DNA from: CAZMXP01 sp964570285
GTDB taxonomy: Bacteria; Planctomycetota; PLA2
Reading direction: 5' to 3'
Length of the DNA stretch: 5,941 nt
NCBI GenBank assembly: GCA_964570285.1
Contig: CAZMXP010000101.1
Location: 1 to 5,941 of the forward strand
Positions 1-5,164 of this stretch are shown piece after piece (positions within the stretch are counted from its first letter, which is position 1; each line of letters opens with the position of its first letter). Both the position numbers and the translations under genes were made by a program. The notes beneath the pieces are model-generated. The model did no database searches and was not told where the DNA came from. It saw only the letters and a list, made by a program, of their open reading frames with translations.

Positions 1-1524
1 AAGAGCCAGGATGCAACATCCATACTCCGCCGCGACGCTTGCAAGCTCGGCGGTTGCCACCTTGCCGGGGCCGGGTTGCTGTAGCTGGCCCTCCAAGTCG
101 AGGTCTCCGAGCGTGTCGATGACCACGAGGTCGGCGGGCCACTGCCGGAGCGCGTCGCGGAGCCACTTCAAGCCCCCGCCCTCCGGTCCCTTGAGCTTCA
201 GGACCGGGTTGTTTGGCGAGTTGGTGAGGAAGCGTAGCCCCTGCTCCACTGCGTCGTCGTCAATCCCCGCGAGATGGAATCTCCGCCGCACGTCGGAGGC
301 GGGTTCGTCGGGATGGATGTACAGGACGCGCCCCGCCTCGAATATCCCCCCTCCGAGCGGGTAGGCATCGCCACGGATGACGCGCGCGGCGAGGTCAACC
401 GCTGCTGTACTCTTGCCGGAACCGTATCGCCCCCCGATGAGGCTTGCATGGCCCCGGCTGAGGTAGCCCGGCCAGAGCCAGCGGACATTCTCGATTGCAA
501 CCGCGTTGGGATTGACGAGCGACACAAGCGGTCGCGTTGTCTCGGAGTGTTCGGGCTCGCGCCCATTTCCTTTTTCTTCCGTCTCCTCTCCGGGTGCCCA
601 ATCGACGGCGGAGGTCTCGACAAGTCGCAGAAGTTGCGCGCGGATGTCTTCGGCGTCGGTCGCGTCGCGCAACGCGAGCCAGTCGATGATGTCGCCCGCC
701 TCGGACAAGTCGGGAAGGCGAAGCACGCGAACCCCCGCGCGTGGCACGAGCCCCGCGAGGATTTGCGCCGCATCGCCGATGTACCCTTCCCCGGCCATAT
801 CGTTGTCGGGAAGCGCCACCACGTTGGCCCCGGAGAGCGGCGTCCAGTCGGTTCCCTTGGCGTTCTTTGCGCCGAAGGCGCTCGTGGTCGCCGGAAGGCC
901 GAGCTTCGCCAGTTCGTCGGTCTTCCTCTCCCCTTCGACAAGGAACACGGTCTCTCGCTTCGCCACGGCGGCGATGATTACCGGCAGGTTGTACAGGGGG
1001 AGCGCTCCCTTCGGCTTCTCGGCCAGCCAACCGCGTGGCGTCTTGTGCATCGCCCGGAAGGTCTTCTTGGGCTTGCCGCTCCCGTCAGTCGTCGGCAGGT
1101 TGATTCTCAGGATTTCAAAGGCTCGCGATTCGTCAGCGGCGCGATAGGTGAACGCTCCCGCAAGTTTGCCGCTTGACGGAACGCACGCGGCCACGCACGC
1201 CTCGCGCGTCGCGTGTAGGACGGGCGGCTTCGCCTTTCTCGTGCGCGACGGAGCCGGAGGCGGCGCGCCGTTGCGCGGGTAGCGCGTTGCGTCGATTCCG
1301 AGCAAGCCAGCGAGTTTCACTGTGCCCCCCTTGATGCCGCAGACGAGGCACGAGAAGACGGCCTTCTCGTGGTTCCAGCGGCAGGACGGCTTGGCGTCGC
1401 CGTTGCGGTGGCCTGCCGGGTTGGGGCAAGTGAAGCGCGTTTCGCGCCCGTCCTTCGTTGCGTTCCGCCTGCCGATTTCGGCTTCGACGGCAGCGATGAG
1501 GTTGGGATGGACACTGCCGCTCAT
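1..1524 (-). CDS. Primase-helicase-type protein: CHC2 zinc finger, TOPRIM and RecA-like ATPase (partial, C-terminus off left edge)
   Basis: Likely primes and/or unwinds DNA for replication of the mobile element, in the manner of fused phage/plasmid primase-helicases. 508 codons are visible, without a stop, in the minus frame whose codons end at 1524. Residues 33-62 form a CHC2 zinc finger (CPNPAGH, later SCLVCG; C33, H39, C59, C62), the template-binding module of DnaG-type primases. Residues ~192-255 are a TOPRIM domain with VEGE (E197) and LPDND (D240, D242), the expected metal-binding acids. Residues ~345 onward are a RecA-fold ATPase of the RepA/AAA_25 type: Walker A GGRYGSGKST (K371), then VLYIHPDEP, then Walker B ADLVVIDTLGD (D470). 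The ATG overlaps the stop of the upstream HTH gene (ATGA) and follows a G-rich Shine-Dalgarno (AAGGGGGG), which fixes the start. Domain identities are clear; whether it makes primers or acts mainly as a RepA-like helicase is inference. Confidence 0.92.
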   Translation of the reverse strand, partial: MSGSVHPNLIAAVEAEIGRRNATKDGRETRFTCPNPAGHRNGDAKPSCRWNHEKAVFSCLVCGIKGGTVKLAGLLGIDATRYPRNGAPPPAPSRTRKAKPPVLHATREACVAACVPSSGKLAGAFTYRAADESRAFEILRINLPTTDGSGKPKKTFRAMHKTPRGWLAEKPKGALPLYNLPVIIAAVAKRETVFLVEGERKTDELAKLGLPATTSAFGAKNAKGTDWTPLSGANVVALPDNDMAGEGYIGDAAQILAGLVPRAGVRVLRLPDLSEAGDIIDWLALRDATDAEDIRAQLLRLVETSAVDWAPGEETEEKGNGREPEHSETTRPLVSLVNPNAVAIENVRWLWPGYLSRGHASLIGGRYGSGKSTAAVDLAARVIRGDAYPLGGGIFEAGRVLYIHPDEPASDVRRRFHLAGIDDDAVEQGLRFLTNSPNNPVLKLKGPEGGGLKWLRDALRQWPADLVVIDTLGDLDLEGQLQQPGPGKVATAELASVAAEYGCCILAL

Positions 1525-1727
1525 CGCGCCCCCCTTGCCGGGGTCCGGCGCGATTCGACGAACGCGGCGAGGTCGGCCTCGGTGACTCTGAGGCATCGCG
1601 GCGAGAGACGTACAACGCGGAGCGCCCCGGAGGCGATGTATGAGCGGCAAGTCCGCTCGTGAATTTGGAGCGCCTCGCAGACTTGCGGGAGCGTGAAGTA
1701 GACGCCGAGCTTGGCGTGGCCGCTCAT
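1521..1727 (-). CDS. Small excisionase/AlpA-like helix-turn-helix DNA-binding protein
   Basis: A 68-residue protein that is almost entirely one MerR/excisionase-like winged HTH (HTH_17 type). Residues ~12-35 (TLPQVCEALQIHERTCRSYI) give the helix-turn-helix, followed by a basic wing (GALRVVRLSPRCLRV) and the closing helix TEADLAAFVES typical of this family. Such proteins act as recombination directionality factors (Xis) or as regulators of element genes (AlpA in P4-like satellites). Its ATG overlaps the preceding gene's TGA, and its own TGA overlaps the primase-helicase ATG, so it sits in a coupled three-gene block. A GGGGG Shine-Dalgarno lies just upstream. Position next to a replication gene in an element inserted in a tRNA favours control of excision and/or replication; which of these cannot be decided from sequence. 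Confidence 0.85.
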   Translation of the reverse strand: MSGHAKLGVYFTLPQVCEALQIHERTCRSYIASGALRVVRLSPRCLRVTEADLAAFVESRRTPARGAR

Positions 1728-2335
1728 CGCGCACCCCCAGAAAGCGCGAGGCGGCGCTCAGGATTGCGTAGGGGGCGCGAAGGGATGCCCGCGAGCGGGT
1801 CGGGGTCCTCGCCTCCCGCTGGCGAGGCTGGCGCGTCGCCGGTTGGCGATGGCGATGGCGACGAGGCGGGGGAGGTTGCAACGCTCGACGTTGCGCCGGC
1901 GGAGCGCGAGAGCGGAGCATTGCGAGACGAAGGGGGCCGGTGCGAACGGGCACGAGCGCGAGCGCGGACGAGAGGGCGAGGGCGTGGCGAGCGATTTCGT
2001 CGGACCCGTACCACGACGGGGGGCGTGTGTTCTGCGGCGCGGGAGTGGTACTCAGCGAAGGCGTGGTACAGGAAAATCGACTCGTCGATCGCATCCGCCT
2101 CGCTCTCGGCGGTGCTTGCGTTCTCGTCTTCGGTATTGCCGAAGATCCCCGCTCGCCATGATTGGACGGCGGCATTCTCCAAGTCGCCGTAGGCAATCTC
2201 TTCGTGCGTGTTTGCTGCGCGTGTGAGGCGTTCTTTCCTCAAGTCGCGTAGCGCGTCCGCAAAGTTGAGCGGGCCTGTCGCTTGCGAGTGGGAGCCGGGT
2301 GAGGGTAAGATGTCCGGGGAGCGGTCGGGCTTCAT
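1724..2335 (-). CDS. Unrecognised 203-residue protein with Arg/Pro/Ser-rich C-terminal half
   Basis: I do not recognise a family. The start at 2335 is chosen because AAAGGA lies about 7 bases upstream of its ATG; the frame stays open upstream to a possible start at 2440 that lacks such a site. Residues ~1-110 have ordinary mixed composition (NFADALRDLRKERL, HEEIAYGDLENAAVQSW, DAIDESIFLYHAFAEY), suggesting a mainly helical acidic domain. From about residue 115 to the end the chain is low-complexity, with Arg-rich then Ser/Pro/Ala-rich stretches, probably disordered and possibly nucleic-acid binding. The TGA overlaps the ATG of the HTH gene that follows, supporting the reading frame and translational coupling. 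No trans-membrane segment or signal peptide is seen. The opposite strand is also open here but has no start signal and would oppose every neighbour. Confidence 0.6.
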   Translation of the reverse strand: MKPDRSPDILPSPGSHSQATGPLNFADALRDLRKERLTRAANTHEEIAYGDLENAAVQSWRAGIFGNTEDENASTAESEADAIDESIFLYHAFAEYHSRAAEHTPPVVVRVRRNRSPRPRPLVRARARARSHRPPSSRNAPLSRSAGATSSVATSPASSPSPSPTGDAPASPAGGEDPDPLAGIPSRPLRNPERRLALSGGAR

Positions 2336-2491
2336 GCCGATTCCTTTCTGGCCGCTCTTGCCCCCGCCCTCCCCCCATAGGAGGGCTCTATCTTTCGGGG
2401 TGCGGCTTCTCCAAGCAATGCTACTACGAGCCACCCCCAAAGCCTCGCGCGCGCGCGTAGGAGGGTGCAGGAGCGGGAAAAGGTTGCTCGT
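2336..2491. promoter_or_regulatory. Leader/intergenic region upstream of the replication-control block
   Basis: The largest gene-free gap in the element. On the minus strand it contains a (CG)6 run (2446-2457), a perfect 7-bp inverted repeat (2366-2372 with 2380-2386), and the AAAGGA ribosome binding site just before the ATG at 2335. A separate leader here would fit a promoter driving the HTH/primase block, but I see no convincing -35/-10 pair. Function is inferred from position only. Confidence 0.3.
2366..2386. repeat. 7-bp inverted repeat (hairpin GCCCTCC/GGAGGGC)
   Basis: GCCCTCC at 2366-2372 pairs with GGAGGGC at 2380-2386 around a 7-base loop. Read on the plus strand it is followed by TCTATCTTTC, a weak T-rich tail; read on the minus strand it lies in the leader about 30 bases before the start at 2335. 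It could be a weak plus-strand terminator, an operator, or a leader structure. The stem is real; the role is unknown. Confidence 0.35.
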
Positions 2492-2809
2492 CTACCCCGC
2501 CGTATCGAGCCCGGCGAACCGCAGCAGCGCGTGGAACGACTCCGCGCCGGTCGGCGATGCGGCGTCGCATGCGTCGGCCAAGCGGGCCTCAACGGCGCTC
2601 TCAATGCCCCGCAAGGCGATTTCGGCGGCGTGGGCGCGTAGGGCGGCGAGGATGTCGTCGTGGCGGGCGCAAACGTTGAACACCGTGCGGCGGGAGACTG
2701 AGAGCGCCTTGGCGATGGCTGTAGTGGCGCTACCGGTCGCGCGACTTGTCAGAATCAGCGAGTGCTTGGCGGGGAGGGCAGCGAGGGCAACGGAGAGCGG
2801 CGAGCGCAT
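2492..2809 (-). CDS. Helix-turn-helix DNA-binding protein (possible small-terminase-like or regulator)
   Basis: A 105-residue protein with a homeodomain-like HTH at residues ~29-49 (TTAIAKALSVSRRTVFNVCA), preceded by a short N-terminal helix (KHSLILTSRATGS). It is followed by a long predicted helix (HDDILAALRAHAAEIALRGI, then ESAVEARL) and a C-terminal helix (ESFHALLRFAGL). HTH followed by helices that could oligomerise resembles the layout of some phage small terminase subunits and HTH_23/HTH_29-type regulators. The start lies 7 bases after the stop of the preceding gene, so the two are probably cotranscribed; the ribosome site is weak (AGAAAGTGA). DNA binding is well supported, the specific role is not. 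Confidence 0.75.
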   Translation of the reverse strand: MRSPLSVALAALPAKHSLILTSRATGSATTAIAKALSVSRRTVFNVCARHDDILAALRAHAAEIALRGIESAVEARLADACDAASPTGAESFHALLRFAGLDTAG

Positions 2810-2816
2810 CTTCGAG

Positions 2817-3686
2817 TCACTTTCTGCGGCGCGACCACCAGCGACGGGCGCGAAGCATGAGGCGGATGCTGCCCACCAGGAGGGCAGAGTTGAGCGCCAT
2901 CGTTAGCGCCGCTCCGTACAGGGTCCGGGATTGCAGGAAGCCCGCGACAAATGAAGCGCACATCCACAGAGCAATTCCAATCCTTCCGGCAAGGCTGGAG
3001 GGAACCCATGAAGAGATTGGGTCGGCAGGGTCGATAGGCCCCTGCGTGGGCAGTCTAGCGCCATCAGGTTCGCCGACTTGCCGAGACCGGGGGGGCAGAG
3101 CGTCGCGCTCCGCTTTCATTCGTAGGAACCGCACGCGCGCTGCCAACGGGAGGGCTTCCCGCTCTGCTTGGGTCATGGCCTCCCACGCCAACGCCAACGT
3201 TTCGCGTCGAGCCCACCGGGCGATTGCGGCGGCTTCGGCTTCCGACTTCGCGGGGATGCGTCTCACTAGGACATACTCGCAACCCTGATCGGAGCGGCAG
3301 AGTTCCGAGACCAGCCAGCCTCCCTTGGACGATTCGACTACCCAACGCCAGTTGCCGTCGTCTAGTGTCGCAGTTCCAGTTTGGCCGTCCCCCCTAGCGC
3401 CGGGCGCTTGTTCCTCGCTGCACCGTCGGAACAATGCCCTTTCGCCCTCACTGAGCGCCGCGCGCGCCGCTTCATCCATCGTGTCCCACGCAAGCGCTAG
3501 CGTTGCCCGCCGCTCGCGCTGTGCAATCGCGCTCGCCTCCTCTTCCGATTTTGCGGACAGCCTGCGGAGGGGCATGAACGCTGTGCCGCTGGCGTGCCGC
3601 CGAAGTTCAGTCACCGTCCATCCCGACGCGCTCCCCTCGATGACCCAGCGCCAATTGCCGCCGTCGATAACGATTCTGTTCGACAC
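2817..3686 (-). CDS. Membrane-anchored protein with two tandem copies of an unrecognised ~85-residue module
   Basis: No family recognised. From the GTG at 3686 the protein has 289 residues. Residues 8-92 and 109-195 are two copies of one module: each opens with D-x-GNWRWV(I/V)E, then GW-(T/L)-V-(T/S)-EL, R-R-(L/I)-x-AKSE-x-EA-x-AIA, R-R-x-TLALAW-x-x-M, and ends in an amphipathic, often acidic helix (copy 2: MTQAEREALPLAARV). After a hydrophilic linker, two hydrophobic helices occur at about 236-251 and 256-278, followed by a strongly basic tail (RARRWWSRRRK), so the modules and tail probably lie in the cytoplasm. No catalytic motif is apparent. The start is uncertain: a TTG at 3752 adds 22 residues, and the frame stays open back to the TGA of the preceding gene. 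The last part of the module is shared with that gene. Confidence 0.75.
   Translation of the reverse strand: MSNRIVIDGGNWRWVIEGSASGWTVTELRRHASGTAFMPLRRLSAKSEEEASAIAQRERRATLALAWDTMDEAARAALSEGERALFRRCSEEQAPGARGDGQTGTATLDDGNWRWVVESSKGGWLVSELCRSDQGCEYVLVRRIPAKSEAEAAAIARWARRETLALAWEAMTQAEREALPLAARVRFLRMKAERDALPPRSRQVGEPDGARLPTQGPIDPADPISSWVPSSLAGRIGIALWMCASFVAGFLQSRTLYGAALTMALNSALLVGSIRLMLRARRWWSRRRK
3102..3362 (-). repeat. Module copy 2 (intragenic protein-coding repeat)
   Basis: Second copy of the NWRW...AWExM module inside the membrane protein. Its end (AWEAMTQAEREALPLAARV) is nearly identical to the C-terminal motif of the small membrane protein at 3822-4124, closer to that protein than to copy 1. 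Confidence 0.75.
3411..3665 (-). repeat. Module copy 1 (intragenic protein-coding repeat)
   Basis: First copy of the module. It keeps GNWRWVIEG, GWTVTEL, RRLSAKSEEEASAIA and RRATLALAW, but its last helix has diverged (DTMDEAARAALSEGERAL). It aligns over the whole length with copy 2 at the protein level, so the pair arose by an old tandem duplication rather than a recent one. Confidence 0.75.
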
Positions 3687-3821
3687 AGCATCGCATCGTA
3701 CCGAATCCGCACGTGTGGTCCCTGCGCGCGCGAGAGGGCGGGGGCTCGGCAAGGTTGCAATGCGGGGCGTCGGCGCAGGGGTCGTAGGGGGGGGCGCGGG
3801 GCCGTGGGAGCCGATGGGGTG

Positions 3822-4124
3822 TCACGCCTGCGGGAACCGCTGGCGATGCTTGGCGAGGTCCTCGCGAATCTGCCGCAGCTCCACGCGCCGCTCCAAGGGG
3901 AGGGCCTCACGCTCGGCTTGGGTCATTTCCTCCCAAGCCCATACCGCCCGCTGGGCTTCGTCTACGGTCATGCTCGCGTAGAGCATGGTCTTCGCGCGGT
4001 CGGCGGCGCGAGCGTCCTCGGCTTGGCGCTCGCGCGTCTCGGCCTCATTCTGAAAGACCTTCCCGATCACAAGCGCCGCGAAGGCTAGGAACGTCACGAG
4101 CGCGGCGATAGCGAGGGGCGACAC
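3822..4124 (-). CDS. Small single-span membrane protein carrying the AWExMTQAEREALPL motif
   Basis: A 100-residue protein starting at a GTG. Residues 3-24 form one hydrophobic segment (LAIAALVTFLAFAALVIGKVF), predicted as an N-terminal anchor with the rest in the cytoplasm. Residues ~27-60 are highly charged and helical (ETRERQAEDARAADRAK), possibly coiled coil. Residues 62-92 hold WAWEEMTQAEREALPLERRV and a basic/acidic helix, matching the end of the module in the neighbouring larger membrane protein. The ribosome site is modest (GAGA about 10 bases upstream of the GTG). The TGA at 3822-3824 is in phase with the next gene's frame and no other stop lies between them. No known family is recognised; the shared motif suggests that the two proteins interact or do related jobs. 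Confidence 0.7.
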   Translation of the reverse strand: MSPLAIAALVTFLAFAALVIGKVFQNEAETRERQAEDARAADRAKTMLYASMTVDEAQRAVWAWEEMTQAEREALPLERRVELRQIREDLAKHRQRFPQA

Positions 4125-4201
4125 TTGCTGGCATTCTCGGCGATCCGTGGGCGGAACCGCAAGCGCCGGGCGGCGTGCGTCCCGTAGCGATGCCTTCGGG
4201 C

Positions 4202-4423
4202 CTACGTCGCCTTCCTGAGCGCCCCCACCCTCGCCCCGGCGAGTAGCGCCTGAGCGGCGGCGATGAGGGGGGCGGGGTCGGCGGCGTCGGCGGCGCGGCG
4301 GAGTAGCTCGCGGGCGAGCGTTTCGGGGTCGATTTCGGGGGTTTGGGGTATGGTGGCGGGGAAGGTGCTTCGCTCGGGTGCCCCGGAATCCGCCCCGGAA
4401 GCGGGATTTCCCGCGTCGGCCAT
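4202..4423 (-). CDS. Small hypothetical protein starting at the att junction
   Basis: A 73-residue frame from the ATG at 4423. The N-terminal third is loose and Pro/Ser/Gly-rich (MADAGNPASGADSGAPERST), followed by two likely helices (DPETLARELLRRAADAAD and PLIAAAQALLAGARV). Upstream in-frame codons read antisense to the tRNA and give the familiar artefact GGTRTPNRRIRNP, so starts above 4423 are rejected. Upstream bases come from the tRNA anticodon arm (GGATTAGAAATCCG), with at best a weak ribosome site. The coding signal is moderate because part of the composition is low-complexity. It is the first gene of the element's minus-strand row, so its promoter would have to lie within or beyond the tRNA remnant. 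Confidence 0.5.
   Translation of the reverse strand: MADAGNPASGADSGAPERSTFPATIPQTPEIDPETLARELLRRAADAADPAPLIAAAQALLAGARVGALRKAT
4380..4403 (+). repeat. Tandem 12-bp repeat carrying two acceptor-stem-like GCCCCGG copies
   Basis: GCCCCGGAATCC (4380-4391) is followed directly by GCCCCGGAAGCG (4392-4403), sharing GCCCCGGAA. Each GCCCCGG can pair with the tRNA remnant's 3' acceptor strand CCGGGGT (one G-T pair). The repeat lies just inside the element and within the small gene at 4202-4423. It may be chance, a recombinase arm-type site, or a substitute acceptor strand. Confidence 0.5.
4401..4414. repeat. 5-bp hairpin next to the att core
   Basis: GCGGG (4401-4405) pairs with CCCGC (4410-4414) around ATTT. 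It occupies the place where a D-arm would be in a tRNA but lacks the D-loop GG and normal stem length. Role unknown. Confidence 0.35.
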
Positions 4424-4472
4424 CGGATTTCTAATCCGGCGGTTGGGGGTTCGAGTCCCTCCCGGGGTGCCA
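4423..4472 (+). tRNA. 3' half of tRNA-Arg(TCT), displaced remnant serving as attachment site (att)
   Basis: The anticodon stem TCGGA (4423-4427)/TCCGG (4435-4439) encloses loop TTTCTAA, giving anticodon TCT at 4430-4432, which reads AGA (Arg). A 5-base variable region (4440-4444) is followed by a T-stem GGGGG/CCCTC around TTCGAGT (4450-4456), the 3' acceptor strand CCGGGGT (4462-4468), discriminator G and encoded CCA (4470-4472). Upstream there is no canonical D-arm: no suitable D-stem pairs with GGCC before position 26, and T8 is absent. I infer that the 5' half was separated by integration and that the intact gene lies at the other end of the element. CGGATT-TCT-AATCCG (4424-4438) is the symmetric core that anticodon-loop-targeting tyrosine recombinases use. 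Confidence 0.82.
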
Positions 4473-4570
4473 CGATTCGGGAACGTTCGCACAGGATCAT
4501 GCTATCGAGACGCCGCGGCGCCCGGGCACGGCGCCTGCGCCGATCGTCCCATCCAAGGAGAACCATACCC
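4473..4570 (+). promoter_or_regulatory. Leader region of yceI
   Basis: Gap between the tRNA remnant and the yceI start. A strong Shine-Dalgarno AAGGAG (4556-4561) precedes the ATG by about nine bases and decides the start. I see no clear -35/-10 pair. In an uninterrupted chromosome these genes could have been read through from the tRNA promoter; the insertion would separate them from it. Confidence 0.45.
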
Positions 4571-5164
4571 ATGCGCAAAAGCCTGACCCTCGCCTCCGCC
4601 GCGCTCGTGCTCGGCGCCCTCGCCCTCGTGCAGTCTCCGACGCGGTCGGCGCCGCTCGCGGGCAACGTGACCGTCGACGCGGTGCACTCGAGCGTGATCT
4701 TCCGGATCCAGCACAACGGGGCCGCGATGTTCTACGGGCGCTTCAATCAGATCGCGGGCATGATCACCCTCGTCGAGGGGGGCACGGGCGCGATCGACTT
4801 GACCGTCGATGTCGAGAGCGTCGACACCGCCAACGAGGGGCGCGACAAGCACCTCAAGAGCCCCGACTTCTTCAACGCGGCCCAGTTCCCGGAGATCACC
4901 TTCCAGAGCGAGTCGATGAAGCACCTGGGCGGCAGCAAGTACGAGGCGAAGGGCTCCTTCTCGATGCACGGCGTCACGAAGGAGATCACGGTCGCGATCG
5001 AGCACACCGGAACCGGCCAGAACCGGCAGGGCGCGTCGGTCCTGGGGTTCGAGACGACATTCACCGTCAAGCGGAGCGACTATGGCATGAACTTCATGCA
5101 GGGTCCCATCGGCGACGAGGTGCGCCTCATCGTCTCGATCGAGGGCGTGCTCGCGTCGAAGTGA
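4571..5164 (+). CDS. yceI: YceI family polyisoprenoid-binding periplasmic protein
   Basis: A 197-residue secreted lipocalin-like protein; characterised YceI relatives bind long isoprenoid chains in a beta-barrel, and some are linked to stress. Residues 1-27 are a signal peptide: MRKS, a hydrophobic core ALVLGALALV, then a likely AXA-type cut after TRSA. The mature part has the family signatures in order: VDAVHSSVIFRIQH (35-48), GRFNQIAGMI (56-65), GRDKHLKSPDFFNAAQFPEI (90-109), GSFSMHGVTKEITV (128-141), and the final strands GFETTFTVKRSDYGMNF and VRLIVSIEGV. Length is normal for the family. The ATG at 4571 has AAGGAG upstream; the longer frame starting at 4343 crosses the tRNA remnant and is rejected. 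The TGA overlaps the next gene's GTG, implying a two-gene operon. The exact ligand cannot be told from sequence. Confidence 0.95.
   Translation: MRKSLTLASAALVLGALALVQSPTRSAPLAGNVTVDAVHSSVIFRIQHNGAAMFYGRFNQIAGMITLVEGGTGAIDLTVDVESVDTANEGRDKHLKSPDFFNAAQFPEITFQSESMKHLGGSKYEAKGSFSMHGVTKEITVAIEHTGTGQNRQGASVLGFETTFTVKRSDYGMNFMQGPIGDEVRLIVSIEGVLASK

Larger units (their letters stand above)
1..4422. mobile_element. Right part of an element integrated in a tRNA-Arg(TCT) gene
   Basis: The right boundary is set by where tRNA-like sequence begins, immediately 5' of the anticodon stem (4421-4423). Inside are an excisionase-like HTH gene, a primase-helicase gene, further small HTH and membrane genes, and no housekeeping function, all on one strand. 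Outside are ordinary chromosomal genes on the other strand. No integrase or structural phage gene is seen in this window, so the class (phage, satellite, integrative plasmid) is open. The left end is not in the window. Confidence 0.75.

Noticed and set aside
274..1176. Long plus-strand open frame of 300 residues
   Set aside because: It is the codon-phase antisense of the primase-helicase, whose zinc finger, TOPRIM and Walker motifs read clearly on the minus strand.
1659..2226. Plus-strand open frames opposite the 203-residue protein
   Set aside because: Gly/Arg/Glu-rich composition, no ribosome site, and opposite to the coupled minus-strand genes.
2446..2457. (CG)6 run as a possible Z-DNA or regulatory element
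   Set aside because: Short and unremarkable in very GC-rich DNA; no supporting motif.
4480..4487. Palindrome GAACGTTC upstream of yceI, considered as a LexA-type operator
   Set aside because: It lacks the four-base spacer of GAACNNNNGTTC sites, and an 8-base palindrome is expected by chance.
4343..4570. N-terminal extension of yceI back to 4343
   Set aside because: It translates through the tRNA remnant (NPAVGGSSPSRG) and lies ahead of the AAGGAG-led ATG that begins a proper signal peptide.
4045..4716. Minus-strand 223-residue frame across the tRNA remnant and the yceI start
   Set aside because: It contains the well-known antisense-tRNA artefact (PREGLEPPTAGLEIRWPTRE) and overlaps yceI and the small element gene.
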